Origin: Paenibacillus sp. FSL H3-0469
Lineage (GTDB): Bacteria > Bacillota > Bacilli > Paenibacillales > Paenibacillaceae
Length of the DNA: 64,000 nucleotides
Reading direction: 5' to 3'
NCBI RefSeq assembly: GCF_038051945.1
Contig: NZ_CP150302.1
Span: forward strand, 4,340,001 to 4,404,000
The notes under the pieces were generated by a model. That model did not search any database. It was not told where the DNA came from and saw only the letters and a list, made by a program, of their open reading frames with translations. Positions 51,675 to 60,280 of this stretch are shown in pieces. The position numbers were made by a program, and so were the translations under genes. Position 1 is the first letter of the stretch. Every line of letters begins with the position of its first letter.

Positions 51675-51716
51675 AAAAGGGAGATTAACAGTTCGTAGCT
51701 GCTAATCTCCCTTTTT
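51675..51716. terminator. Terminator shared with copy 1
   Basis: Arms AAAAGGGAGATTA and TAATCTCCCTTTTT; same hairpin as at 7954-7999. Bidirectional between the small membrane protein and the NmrA-like gene. Confidence 0.85.
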
Positions 51717-51780
51717 GTAACCATCATTAATACGTTATCCAAAAGGGTGTGATTTCACAACCCCGTGTCATTGACATCCA

Positions 51781-52647
51781 CTACCGGAAATTCTCCACAT
51801 ACTCCTGCAGAAAAGCTTCCAGCTTGCGCGGCTCTCTGCCGAGCAGGCGCCTCACCGTGTCATTTGGACTTTCTGGAACCACCCTGGACATGGTTTGAAT
51901 CTCCACAACGTGGTTCGCCAGCCAAGGAGGCATATGCCCATTCTCGATAAGATTACGGAGTAGTTCTTCGGGTTCCATATTGATGTAACTTATTGGCCGA
52001 TGGAGCAGGGCGGACAGCCGGGCTGCGATCTGAGGATAGCTGAAAATCTCTGAACCCGTAAGCGTATATATTTGGCCTGTGACCTCAGGGTTAGTTAGAG
52101 CTTCTGCGGCAACGTCTGCGATATCGCGGCAGTCAATGAAGTTACACGGTGAATGGCCCATGGAGCCGAAGAAAACATTTTGGGTTGTAATCGTTGGTGC
52201 AAAGCGCATTAGGTTTTGCATGAATGCGTACGGGCGTAACACGGTATGGGTGAGACCTGATTCCCTCAGCACTTGCTCGATTTCTTGATGCCAGCCCGCC
52301 ACTGCTACTGGAGAGCTCTGCTCAAAGGCTGGGCTGGATATTTTCACGATGTGCTCGATTCCAGATTGGCCTGCAATCTGAATGATTGAAGTTTCCAGTT
52401 CAATTTGTCTTGGACTGTTGGACATGGCGAGGAAGAGCTGGCTGGCACCTGTACATGCGCGGCGCAGCGATTCGGGGTCAGCAGCATCTGCCCATACGAC
52501 CTCGATAGCAGATCGGCCCTTCTCTCCGATCTGCTTACGCAACTTCTCCGGCTCTCTGCTCAGAGCCCTGACGGGCACGCCAAGATCAGCCAAACGTTCC
52601 ACCAGCGCACTGCCTATCGTACCTGTTGCTCCCACAATAACTATCAT
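51781..52647 (-). CDS. NmrA/NAD(P)H-binding oxidoreductase, copy 2
   Basis: A 288-aa paralogue of the protein at 8019: MIVIVGATGTIGSALVERL at the N-terminus with the NAD(P) motif GATGTIG, and HTVLRPYAFMQN later. It is about 20 residues shorter at the C-terminus, ending VENFR. The frame is open much further upstream (to 52896), but that part is an overlap artefact with the membrane-protein gene; the ATGA overlap with that gene fixes the start at 52647. Confidence 0.88.
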   Translation of the reverse strand: MIVIVGATGTIGSALVERLADLGVPVRALSREPEKLRKQIGEKGRSAIEVVWADAADPESLRRACTGASQLFLAMSNSPRQIELETSIIQIAGQSGIEHIVKISSPAFEQSSPVAVAGWHQEIEQVLRESGLTHTVLRPYAFMQNLMRFAPTITTQNVFFGSMGHSPCNFIDCRDIADVAAEALTNPEVTGQIYTLTGSEIFSYPQIAARLSALLHRPISYINMEPEELLRNLIENGHMPPWLANHVVEIQTMSRVVPESPNDTVRRLLGREPRKLEAFLQEYVENFR

Positions 52648-53153
52648 TTTTTTCTTCTCCTTTTGGATGTCAAATGGGTGGTAACGGCGAGACGCCACCG
52701 CCATGTCACTATCGTGCTTGCTATGAATCCGGACAACGGGAAATCGGTCCAGACGCGATCGGCCCAGGCCAAGTGATGGCCCGGCATCATAAGTTCCAGT
52801 ACAGCAGATGTCACCCATGCCGCGCATAGGCCATACAAGGAACCGGCTATTGCGAATCCTCCTACCACAACCAAGTGAGGTGCACCTGTGACCCATCGCA
52901 TATGACCCACCCGGCTGCGCAATATAAGGCCAATCATCAAGGCCATCAAAGCTGATGCACCGCCGATTGTGGTCAATGCTCCGATTTGAAGCCCCCTATC
53001 AGCAGTAACCAATCCCCCAATACCTGCCATGATGGCAGGAGCAGCATAGGCCATTACAACTTCACGCCATAGTGCAAAGGGCTTTTTTCTGGAATCCACC
53101 GTCTTGATACCATAAGCATCATCTGGCGGATTCGGGTATTTCATCTGGTTCAT
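52644..53153 (-). CDS. Four-helix membrane protein of unknown function, copy 2
   Basis: A 169-aa paralogue of the protein at 8942, same length and helix pattern. It starts MNQMKYPNPPDDAYGIKTVD after GGGGGC. Retention of this unknown protein with the NmrA-like partner in both copies supports a joint function, perhaps membrane recruitment or ligand uptake for the oxidoreductase. Confidence 0.8.
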   Translation of the reverse strand: MNQMKYPNPPDDAYGIKTVDSRKKPFALWREVVMAYAAPAIMAGIGGLVTADRGLQIGALTTIGGASALMALMIGLILRSRVGHMRWVTGAPHLVVVGGFAIAGSLYGLCAAWVTSAVLELMMPGHHLAWADRVWTDFPLSGFIASTIVTWRWRLAVTTHLTSKRRRKK

Positions 53154-53204
53154 TTCGTTGCCCCCTTCTGATCAATCCATTTGAGTACTTTCAGCGAGAT
53201 ATAA

Positions 53205-53216
53205 TTAGGTTCCTAA
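53205..53216. promoter_or_regulatory. MarR operator (copy 2)
   Basis: TTAGGTTCCTAA, the counterpart of TTAGGTACCTAA at 9511-9522, with flanking ATAA/CTAT kept. One central base differs. Confidence 0.7.
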
Positions 53217-53274
53217 CTATATAGGAGTAAAAAGAGGCTAGCATTACTAGCCCATTCTACTCATTACTGATGTT

Positions 53275-53820
53275 TCATTTTGGTTTCGAGCCTGGTTCGT
53301 CCATAAGGACAGAGATGCCTTGTGTAACCCGGCCCAGCAAGTCGAGGAATACGCTGCGCTCGTCTATACTGAGTAAGCCCACCGTGGCCTCCAGCCAAGC
53401 GAAATGCTCAGGAGCCATTTCACGTAGCTTCTTCGCTCCTTCTTCCGTCAAAATAACCGATTTCTGGCGGCCATCTTTTGAGCTTAACCGTCTAGATACT
53501 AGGCCATCCCGTTCAAGAATGTCGATCAGACCAGTCACTGTAGCACGTGTAACGCCTAGATGCTCTGCTAATTGCGAAGGCAACTCTTCTCCTTCGTAAT
53601 CTTCGAGATCTGCCAATACACGATATCGGCCTGTTGATAAGCCGAATCTGGAGAAATGAATCTCCGAGGCCTGACCAAGCTGGGCTCCCGCTGCCATTAG
53701 CCTAGACGCGACGAGTATAGCCTGTGCGTCTATGTCCAGGTTATAGCGGTCAATCTGACGCTGGGATTGTACAAGGGAGGGAATAGCCTCCATGTCATTT
53801 ATTTTTCTATTGTTGTTCAT
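53275..53820 (-). CDS. MarR-family transcriptional regulator, copy 2
   Basis: A 181-aa paralogue of the regulator at 9581, with the same HTH (LAEHLGVTRATVTGLIDILE) and wing. Conservation of the recognition helix and of both operators suggests the two MarR proteins cross-regulate. Slight divergence lies mainly in the C-terminal ligand/dimer helices. Confidence 0.93.
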   Translation of the reverse strand: MNNNRKINDMEAIPSLVQSQRQIDRYNLDIDAQAILVASRLMAAGAQLGQASEIHFSRFGLSTGRYRVLADLEDYEGEELPSQLAEHLGVTRATVTGLIDILERDGLVSRRLSSKDGRQKSVILTEEGAKKLREMAPEHFAWLEATVGLLSIDERSVFLDLLGRVTQGISVLMDEPGSKPK

Positions 53821-53825
53821 ACATG

Positions 53826-53843
53826 TAGTATGGCACCTAATTA
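53826..53843. promoter_or_regulatory. MarR autoregulatory operator (copy 2)
   Basis: TAGTATGGCACCTAATTA, counterpart of 10135-10152. Confidence 0.6.
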
Positions 53844-53873
53844 CTTTCGTGTCAACATTTCACGGCCTTATTT

Positions 53874-54206
53874 TTACGCAATAGGAGTACCATTAGGCAA
53901 TTCAGTATCCGGCTTTAATAGAATAACATCTCCTTTTTCCGGAACTCCTCCCAAAACTAACACCTCCGATTTGAATCCCGCAATGCGCCGGGGAGGAAAA
54001 TTAACGATTCCTATAATTTGCTTCCCTACAACATCCCCAGCCTTGTAACGCTTAGTGATTTGGGCACTTGAGGATTTCATACCGATTTCGGGTCCGAAAT
54101 CAATCTTAAGCTTTATCGCATGGACCTTTGCTTCTGCAAAAAACTCCGCTTCCTTAATCGTTCCGACACGAATATCCAGTACCGCAAAATCATCGATCGT
54201 TGCCAA
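53874..54206 (-). CDS. csaA: CsaA-type tRNA-binding-domain chaperone (TTG start)
   Basis: A 110-aa protein nearly the same length as Bacillus CsaA, with its tRNA-binding (OB) fold: IDDFAVLDIRVGTIKEAEFF, KIDFGPEIGMKSSSAQITKR, VNFPPRRIAGFKSEVLVLGG. CsaA is a dimeric secretion-related chaperone. GGAGG eight bases before TTG 54206 and the family length decide the start; the frame runs to an ATG at 54302, which overlaps the ABM gene. Confidence 0.92.
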   Translation of the reverse strand: MATIDDFAVLDIRVGTIKEAEFFAEAKVHAIKLKIDFGPEIGMKSSSAQITKRYKAGDVVGKQIIGIVNFPPRRIAGFKSEVLVLGGVPEKGDVILLKPDTELPNGTPIA

Positions 54207-54255
54207 GCGTTTTGCCTCCTCCACCAAAGTCTTTAACCGCTCAGGAAAATATCTC

Positions 54256-54579
54256 TCACACTTCTGGACGGAACGGTTGCAGGAGTCGAATCCCTTCCTC
54301 AATAGATCCCTCCATCAGTTCTAAAAGCTGGGGAACCAGTTCCTGCATCCGGGGGGCGTTCAGGTGCCGTTCGAGAGCATCCCGGTTATCCCAGCGCTCG
54401 TAAATGATAAATGTGCCAGGCTGGCCTTCCACCTCATGAGCCTCGTAGTCAATGTTTCCCGGGTCGTTGCGCGACGGAGTGACAGCAGCAGTCATAAATG
54501 CCTTCATCTCGGCTTCTCTCCCCGCCTTAGCTCTGGCCTCCCAGAGTACAGTAACGTAATGGTTCCTTGTATCGTTCAT
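54256..54579 (-). CDS. Putative quinol monooxygenase (ABM family)
   Basis: A 107-aa ABM-fold protein: VTVLWEARAKAGREAEMKAF, then GTFIIYERWDNRDALERHLN. Homologues (YgiN-type) oxidise quinols without cofactor. AGGAGG precedes the ATG. It lies upstream of csaA in the same direction; a related domain is fused to the WYL regulator at 29434. Confidence 0.9.
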   Translation of the reverse strand: MNDTRNHYVTVLWEARAKAGREAEMKAFMTAAVTPSRNDPGNIDYEAHEVEGQPGTFIIYERWDNRDALERHLNAPRMQELVPQLLELMEGSIEEGIRLLQPFRPEV

Positions 54580-54643
54580 ACTAATTCCTCCTAATTTATA
54601 GTAGATGATTCAAACTGTTTTTGTGACATCACCCATTCTCCCC

Positions 54644-55495
54644 TTACTGCAATTTCATCTGGCTGCGCAGCATCCGGTCGAGGAGCTTGTCTGGAAGAAT
54701 ACGGACCAGTCGGGTCAGCAGTGCCGAATCGCGACCGACCGTGTAACGGGTACGCGGCTTACTTACGTGAATTGCTTGTGATACTACTGCTGCTACCTTC
54801 TCAGGGCGGATACCGTCCTTTGCCCATGCTTCAGCCTGAGCCTTCACGGCATCAAAAAGACGGTCATGGCGCCTGTGCTGGTCCGGCGTCATTAACTTGG
54901 CCAGCCGCTCCGCTGTCGTAATCCCTTGCTCCGACAGGCCAGTGCTGACACCCCCCGGTGTGATCATGATCACCTTCAATCCAAACGAGGACATCTCCCT
55001 GCGCAGACTGTCATTGATTGCTTCCATAGCATACTTAGCAGCCGAATAAATTCCGAAGCCGGGCATGGAGACCTTGCCCCCAAGCGAACCGATATTGACC
55101 ACGCGCCCGCCGCTGTTCAGCAAGGCGGGGGTAAGCGCCTGAATAACCGCGACCTGTCCAATCACACTGACTTCGATCTGGCGGCGAAATTCGTCGAGCG
55201 GAACCATCTCAAGAGGTGCGTTAACGGCAATACCGGCATTGTTGACCACTGCCCGCAAAGGGCGACCAAGCGGATCTTTCTCCACCCGTTCGGCCAGTGC
55301 CTTTAGTGTGCCGGTATTGGTAACATCAACGATCACCGGCTCGATATTTGTGCGTTTGATTGTGTCGGCGTCTTCCTGACGACGAACCCCCGCCAAAACG
55401 TAAAATCCTTCAGCGGCGAGCCTCTCTGCGGTAGCTCTACCGATGCCGCTGGACGTACCTGTGACGACGACCAGTTCTTGGGTTTTGAATGGCAT
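54644..55495 (-). CDS. SDR-family oxidoreductase (TetR-controlled)
   Basis: A 283-aa classical SDR: TGTSSGIGRATAERLAAEGF, catalytic YSAAK (IYSAAKYAMEAIND) and NNAG. TAGGAGG before ATG 55495 is decisive over 55540. Three strong palindromes upstream indicate tight control by the TetR protein at 55720, which lies upstream in the same direction. The substrate is unknown; ketone or aldehyde reduction is the general expectation. Confidence 0.92.
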   Translation of the reverse strand: MPFKTQELVVVTGTSSGIGRATAERLAAEGFYVLAGVRRQEDADTIKRTNIEPVIVDVTNTGTLKALAERVEKDPLGRPLRAVVNNAGIAVNAPLEMVPLDEFRRQIEVSVIGQVAVIQALTPALLNSGGRVVNIGSLGGKVSMPGFGIYSAAKYAMEAINDSLRREMSSFGLKVIMITPGGVSTGLSEQGITTAERLAKLMTPDQHRRHDRLFDAVKAQAEAWAKDGIRPEKVAAVVSQAIHVSKPRTRYTVGRDSALLTRLVRILPDKLLDRMLRSQMKLQ

Positions 55496-55532
55496 AGTAA
55501 CCCTCCTAAATTTGATGAGATACGGACCACGG

Positions 55533-55594
55533 TATAGCACCGCTATAGAAATATTATAGCACCGCTATACGGCATTGTCTATAGCGGTGCTATA
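55533..55594. promoter_or_regulatory. Three TetR operators before SDR gene
   Basis: TATAGCACCGCTATA at 55533-55547 and 55555-55569, and its reverse form TATAGCGGTGCTATA at 55580-55594 (start spacings 22 and 25 bases, about two helical turns). A fourth site lies before tetR (56304). Confidence 0.92.
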
Positions 55595-55610
55595 CCTTTT
55601 CTCCAAACAT

Positions 55611-55660
55611 AAAAAAGATCGCCATCCTCCTGGAGGTCCAGGTTGGATAGGCGATCTTTC
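55611..55660 (-). terminator. Terminator between tetR and SDR genes
   Basis: Arms AAAGATCGCC and GGCGATCTTT; A/T-run (AAAAAA at 55611-55616) gives T-run on the minus strand. It ends the tetR transcript before the SDR promoter. Confidence 0.85.
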
Positions 55661-55719
55661 TTATGCCGCTGCTAGATTGGGGCTTTGCCCGGAATCTCCA
55701 GGCTCTGTCATCGGATTCC

Positions 55720-56295
55720 TCATCTTGAATCGGCATCCGGCCCTTGGATCAAAATGATCTGCATTATACTGTCCCGAATGAGATCAATGACGCCGGTTTC
55801 GGGTGGGGGTCCCTTACGAGTCTGGGCCGTCACATACAGCCAAGAGGCCGTATTGGCGGAAGCCCAGACCAGATCTGCCGCAGCCTGGGCTGGCACAGCC
55901 AGTTTGCCTTCGGCGGCGGTTCTCTGAATATTGTTCACCAGGGCTTGGTACGACTGATCTGCCGCTTCGATATGGGCGCCCTCGAGCAACCGCCCCATCA
56001 TCGCCGCATAAATCCGAGGACGGGCTGCCGCGAAGCGGACATAGTCATCCCATCCTTGACGAAGAGCCATCTCTGGAATGGTGGACTCCACAGCGGTAAT
56101 CTTGCTTTTAAATAACTGTTGGAACGCTTCCACTATAGCTGCGCTCAGGAGTCCATCGGCATTGCCGAAATGGTGGTAGAGTGTAGGCGCCGTAACCTGT
56201 GCGATCTTAGTTACGGCTCGCGTCGAAAAGTGGGCTCCGCCCTCCTCTTCGAGTACCTTAAGAGCAGCTGCTAATATTTTGTCATATGTGTTCAT
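55720..56295 (-). CDS. TetR-family transcriptional regulator
   Basis: A 191-aa TetR protein: HTH FSTRAVTKIAQVTAPTLYHHFGNADGL and a helical ligand domain. A 15-base operator (TATAGCAGTGCTATA) lies nine bases upstream of its start, and three more before the SDR gene, so it represses both. No activating ligand is evident. Confidence 0.93.
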   Translation of the reverse strand: MNTYDKILAAALKVLEEEGGAHFSTRAVTKIAQVTAPTLYHHFGNADGLLSAAIVEAFQQLFKSKITAVESTIPEMALRQGWDDYVRFAAARPRIYAAMMGRLLEGAHIEAADQSYQALVNNIQRTAAEGKLAVPAQAAADLVWASANTASWLYVTAQTRKGPPPETGVIDLIRDSIMQIILIQGPDADSR

Positions 56296-56303
56296 ACCGC
56301 CAT

Positions 56304-56318
56304 TATAGCAGTGCTATA
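56304..56318. promoter_or_regulatory. TetR autoregulatory operator
   Basis: TATAGCAGTGCTATA, a near-perfect version of the three operators at 55533-55594. Confidence 0.9.
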
Positions 56319-56366
56319 TTCAAATGTCCATGACGAAGGATTCCACCAGGCCGGATGTGAATCTGT

Positions 56367-57425
56367 CTATACGGTGTGGGGGGTCCCCTCACTCGGAAAT
56401 GCAACACCCGTTAATTCCTCACTCAGCGACCACAGGCGCTTGGCCTGTACGGGATCGATTGCCCACGGCAGCACCCCATAAGGTGAGGCGCTATCCTGAA
56501 CAGCAACGGCAATGTTGCAATCCTCGCAGTACACGCCGCCCAAGCCAGCCAATTCACCGCTTAATGCACACCATACCGGCGTCGCGGCTCCCTGCTGGTT
56601 AGTTTTGAATTCATCGCCAACATGATGGGGCTTCAACTGTTTAAACAGGTTGAGTACACTGGTAACACGGAATAACCGTAAGATTCGGGGTAGTATTTTC
56701 ATCATGCCTGTTGCCAGCCCGGAAGCGTGTTCACTCATGGAGCTGCTGCCAAGATTGGTGGAGGGAACCAGACCGGGATGGGCTGCATACGCTCTGACAC
56801 CGTAGTCTCTGCCTAACCGGTCAAGCTCTACGGCAAACAATACATTGGCTGACTTGGACTGAGCATACGCGCGCTTCGGATCATATTCAGTTCTGAAGAA
56901 ATGGGGATCATCAAAAAGAACACCGCCCCAGCGCTGCGCTCTTGAAGAGACCGCAACCACACGCGCTCCTTCCGCTTTTACCAAAGCGGGCCAAAGTCTG
57001 GCAGTCAGTTGGAAATGGCCGAGATGATTTGTGACAAATTGGGATTCAAAGCCACGCGGGTCTCTTTGAAGCGGAGGCGCCATGATGCCGGCATCGTTAA
57101 TAAGCAGGTGCAGTTTTTTACCGGTAGCCAGAAACTGCTCTGCAAAAAAATCGATAGAATCGGGTTTCATCAAATCCATTACACCGATTTTCACATTAGG
57201 AATCCCCTTCAATGCCGCCTGGGCTTTGAGAAGATTGCGTACTGGAACGAGCACCTCCGCTCCGGCCTTTGCCAGTGCCTTCGTTATTTCGAGGCCCACA
57301 CCGGAATATCCTCCAGTCACAATTGCATTTTTTCCTCTCAAATTATAATGGCCGGCAATTTGCCGGGCAGTTGTTTTCGCTCCGAATTTCGATTGTATCG
57401 GCTCCTGCTTGGTTGAGGATTCCAT
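56367..57425 (-). CDS. SDR-family oxidoreductase (protochlorophyllide-reductase-like)
   Basis: A 352-aa SDR of the retinol dehydrogenase/light-dependent protochlorophyllide reductase-like group: TGGYSGVGLEITKALAKAGA, NDAGIMAPP, and YAQSK catalytic motif. AAGGGAG precedes the ATG. It starts 31 bases after the Crp/Fnr gene, so probably one operon; the regulator likely activates it. Confidence 0.9.
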   Translation of the reverse strand: MESSTKQEPIQSKFGAKTTARQIAGHYNLRGKNAIVTGGYSGVGLEITKALAKAGAEVLVPVRNLLKAQAALKGIPNVKIGVMDLMKPDSIDFFAEQFLATGKKLHLLINDAGIMAPPLQRDPRGFESQFVTNHLGHFQLTARLWPALVKAEGARVVAVSSRAQRWGGVLFDDPHFFRTEYDPKRAYAQSKSANVLFAVELDRLGRDYGVRAYAAHPGLVPSTNLGSSSMSEHASGLATGMMKILPRILRLFRVTSVLNLFKQLKPHHVGDEFKTNQQGAATPVWCALSGELAGLGGVYCEDCNIAVAVQDSASPYGVLPWAIDPVQAKRLWSLSEELTGVAFPSEGTPHTV

Positions 57426-57456
57426 TATTTCATTCTCCCTTCAAGTCTCGATGCGG

Positions 57457-58038
57457 TTAGTTCTCCTCTCTAATCACGCGGCGGATGCGGCTTAAGGAGA
57501 CAGGCGAAATTCCCAGATAAGAGGCAATATGGGCTTGGTTTACCTTTTTTTCTATTTGCGGGTGTTCTTTCTTCAAATCCATATACCGCTCTGTGGCTGT
57601 TTTTGTGACAAGACTGGTTTCCCGCAGTATTTTTCGCTTCAATGCTTCTTCAAGCATGTGGATATATGCCATCATTAAACCTGGATTATTCTGAATTTGC
57701 TCCCTAAGCACAGCCCGGTTCAGTTCAACCGCCACACACGCCTCCAACGCCTCGAAGCTGCATACATGAGGCTTGTCGGTCGTCACAAAATCCATACCGT
57801 AGGTATTGCCCTCAAAAACAAACATATGTGTCACATCATTGCCGTCCGCATCCAAATAAAATCCGCGCAGAATGCCCGACAACAGGAGATAGCCCTTATT
57901 CTCAAGATAGAGTAGCTCGCCTTTGCCATAATGAAGCGTTTTCTTGACTTCTACAAGCTTCTCCAAGGTATCGCTGCTGATGTAGCTTTTGTAACGGTTC
58001 AGTATCTTCTCCATTATTGAGTTATATTTATCATCCAT
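57457..58038 (-). CDS. Crp/Fnr-family transcriptional regulator
   Basis: A 193-aa regulator with an N-terminal cyclic-nucleotide-binding-like jelly roll (YFLDADGNDVTHMFVFEGN region) and C-terminal HTH QAHIASYLGISPVSLSRIRRVI. No Cys cluster, so no Fe-S Fnr type. AAGGAG precedes the ATG. Probably controls the SDR gene downstream. Confidence 0.92.
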   Translation of the reverse strand: MDDKYNSIMEKILNRYKSYISSDTLEKLVEVKKTLHYGKGELLYLENKGYLLLSGILRGFYLDADGNDVTHMFVFEGNTYGMDFVTTDKPHVCSFEALEACVAVELNRAVLREQIQNNPGLMMAYIHMLEEALKRKILRETSLVTKTATERYMDLKKEHPQIEKKVNQAHIASYLGISPVSLSRIRRVIREEN

Positions 58039-58184
58039 CTGCTCTGCTCCTTTTTCTTCTTATTGCAATTGTAGCCTGTATGAGGTAAGACCTTATTAAC
58101 ATATGTTTATTTCTTATAAATAAAAGATGGATACAGCTGTTCAGGCTAATTCATTAATAACATAAGACGGTTTTTATGTAGTAT

Positions 58185-58331
58185 CAGCCCTTCAAGAATT
58201 GCAACAAGGCATGGTTAAATTCCTTAGCGTGGGTAGCATTGAATCCGTGGGTGATCTCCACAGAAACGATCGTATCAGCATCACCGTCAACACCCCGGAA
58301 AAATGGATATTGAGTATTTTCATGAATACTG
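58185..58331 (-). pseudogene. C-terminal relic of an alpha/beta-hydrolase-like gene
   Basis: The frame TIVSVEITHGFNATHAKEFN-HALLQFLKG before a stop resembles alpha/beta-hydrolase C-termini (catalytic-His region HGF). It has no start, being cut by the 3' end of the WYL gene at 58320. The remaining gap 58039-58184 shows nothing else. Confidence 0.5.
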
Positions 58332-59225
58332 ACTTATAGTCTTCTCCAGCAACTCTCTGACGGATTCCTGCAACTCCCTTGGAGAGACCACCTTCACTTC
58401 CGGTCCGTAGGCAAGCAGCTTCTGCGCTGTGAACGGGAACTCTTTCACAGGAATACAGCCGCGCCATTCCCTGTCCAGAACTGAAGCGAATAACCGGTCC
58501 GACTCCGCCAGCCTTACACCCATATCCGTAAAATGTAATATGACTTCGGTGCTATCCCTGGTCTCCCCGGCCTTCATCCATGCTGCGAGCGTTGGAAGTG
58601 ACTCCTCTATTCGGTGAGGCCCTTCCTCCAGCTGCTCCATCCGATCGACCCGATACAGGCGAATCTCACCCTGCTTGCTGGCGGGCATATACCAATACCC
58701 TTGTTCATAATAGATCCCGAGCGGATAGACCTGCACATTCTTCTTGCCGCTGCGGGAATGATAAGCAAATGTAATCTCTCTCTTCTCCACGGCTGCACCT
58801 AACACCTGGGTCGTTAACGGAGCTGGGCGTATCGAAGAGTGCTGAAGAACAGCAAGATGCTGCTTCGAACGACTAATCAGATCCCGCACATCATCCGGCA
58901 ATCCCGAATAATACTGATCTGCCAGTTGAGCCCGGATGATTCCATAGGGAAAGTCCGGAATATGCTCCAAATATTCAATCATCAGGAACAATCCCAACGC
59001 TTCGTGCTGTGTTAATTGAAGGGGTGGCAAAATCCGGTTCGGCAGCACCCGGTACCCCCCGTGGATGCCTACCTCCGAATACAGAGGAACCCCCATCTGC
59101 TGCAGATAATCCAGATCGCGCTGGATCGTCCTTAGCGATACTCCGAATCGTTCTGCCAGCTGGCGGGCCGTAAATTTGGTCCTTGAATCCAATGTCCGCA
59201 TAATTTCCAGTCTTCGATTAATCAA
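58320..59225 (-). CDS. WYL-domain transcriptional regulator (YafY-like)
   Basis: A 301-aa HTH_11 plus WYL regulator: FTARQLAERFGVSLRTIQRDLDYLQQMGVPLYSE and WYMPASKQGEIRLYRVDRM. TTG 59225 (MINRRLEIM) is preferred by comparison with the family and spacing from AGGTGA, but GTG 59234 is also possible. Divergent from the RibD-like gene at 59299, its likely target. Confidence 0.88.
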   Translation of the reverse strand: MINRRLEIMRTLDSRTKFTARQLAERFGVSLRTIQRDLDYLQQMGVPLYSEVGIHGGYRVLPNRILPPLQLTQHEALGLFLMIEYLEHIPDFPYGIIRAQLADQYYSGLPDDVRDLISRSKQHLAVLQHSSIRPAPLTTQVLGAAVEKREITFAYHSRSGKKNVQVYPLGIYYEQGYWYMPASKQGEIRLYRVDRMEQLEEGPHRIEESLPTLAAWMKAGETRDSTEVILHFTDMGVRLAESDRLFASVLDREWRGCIPVKEFPFTAQKLLAYGPEVKVVSPRELQESVRELLEKTISQYS

Positions 59226-59298
59226 TGGCTTCACCTAACTACGTCATATTTTGTCATAGTTCAAGTGTATCATTGAATCTAGAAGGGAGCGATTAACA

Positions 59299-59841
59299 AT
59301 GTCAAAACATAAAGTTGTGCTGTACATCGCTATGAGTCTGGATGGTTACATTGCAAGGCCCGATGGCTCTGTCGACTGGTTGTATGAGATCGAAGGAAAT
59401 GGAGGGGATAACGGGTATAGTGAATTCTATGGAACAGTAGGAAGCGTAGTGATGGGGCGAAATACTTATGAAGAGGTGCTGAAGCTAGCCGATGAATTCC
59501 CCTATGCAGATAAACCGGCTTTTGTCCTTACGCGTTCCGGGCAACCGCCTGCGCCACATGTTGTTTTTACAGGAGAATCCATTGACCGGCTTATCCCCCG
59601 GTTACAACAAACCTCAGAAGGCAAGGTCTGGATTGTAGGCGGTGGATTGCTTGTCCAGAGCGTCCTGAAGCTTCAATTGCTGGATGAGCTCCGAATTGCG
59701 CTTATTCCCACCATTCTGGGAGAAGGCATTCCCTTATTCCCTGCCGGAACAGTGCCAGAGAATCTAACCTTAACCCATACCGAGCGAATGGGTCAGATCG
59801 TGATGCTTCATTATCAAACACGATACGGTTCACCGCAATAG
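59299..59841 (+). CDS. Dihydrofolate-reductase-fold (RibD C-terminal-like) protein
   Basis: A 180-aa RibD_C/YyaP-like NADPH-dependent reductase: LYIAMSLDGYIARPDGSVDW, VMGRNTYEEVL, VWIVGGGLLVQSVLKLQLLD. Function within the family is usually uncertain. AAGGGAG precedes the ATG. Divergent from the WYL regulator. Confidence 0.9.
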   Translation: MSKHKVVLYIAMSLDGYIARPDGSVDWLYEIEGNGGDNGYSEFYGTVGSVVMGRNTYEEVLKLADEFPYADKPAFVLTRSGQPPAPHVVFTGESIDRLIPRLQQTSEGKVWIVGGGLLVQSVLKLQLLDELRIALIPTILGEGIPLFPAGTVPENLTLTHTERMGQIVMLHYQTRYGSPQ

Positions 59842-59857
59842 CTGAAGAAGAAAGTTT

Positions 59858-59886
59858 AACAGCCATTCCCAACGGGAATGGCTGTT
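59858..59886 (+). terminator. Terminator after RibD-like gene
   Basis: Arms AACAGCCATTCCC and GGGAATGGCTGTT around AAC, followed by CCTTC. Stem strong, T-tract short. Confidence 0.8.
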
Positions 59887-59912
59887 CCTTCAATCTTGCA
59901 GAAGATTTCTTC

Positions 59913-60206
59913 TCACCCCTCCACCCAAGTGACCAAATCCTCCGCTGGCTTGCGGGGTCTGGGCTTGGGAACATGCTCCTTGTTGATGTAATCTACGTGC
60001 AAGGTGCCTATCAGACATTCTTCAGGGGAAATGCCAACCTGGCTGGTAAAAACGTTCTCCCGGTTGTACTCGTTCGTTTTCCACACAAAACCAATCCCTT
60101 GTTCCCAGGCCAGGAGCTGCAAATTCTGGATAAACGCAGCGGCGGCAAGCATCGCTTCCTTCATTTTCCACGGATCACGTTCTTTACGGATCAACAGCGA
60201 AAATAA
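59913..60206 (-). pseudogene. C-terminal fragment of a nitroreductase
   Basis: About 95 codons, AFIQNLQLLAWEQGIGFVWK onward to PRKPAEDLVTWVEG, match the second half of nitroreductase-fold flavoenzymes. The FMN-binding first half is missing: the frame runs straight into the terminator at 60207. No proper start or ribosome site. A 5'-truncated gene. Confidence 0.8.
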
Positions 60207-60229
60207 AGGGCACCTCTTTGGGGTGCCCT
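60207..60229 (-). terminator. Terminator after small HTH frame
   Basis: Arms AGGGCACC and GGTGCCCT around TCTTTGG; TTTATTTT follows on the minus strand. Confidence 0.85.
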
Positions 60230-60280
60230 CAAGTTATATTGCAACAAAGAATTCTACTATATTCCTTATAGAGTAGTCTC

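Larger units (their letters stand above)
51648..53856. repeat. Segmental duplication, copy 2
   Basis: Homologous to 7927-10165, same order and strand: terminator, NmrA-like gene, membrane protein, MarR operator, MarR gene, second operator. Copy 2 borders a small membrane protein on one side and csaA on the other. Confidence 0.9.

Noticed and set aside
58192..58467. 91-codon frame overlapping the WYL gene
   Set aside because: It is in another frame across a well-supported gene; the real relic is the hydrolase tail in a different frame.
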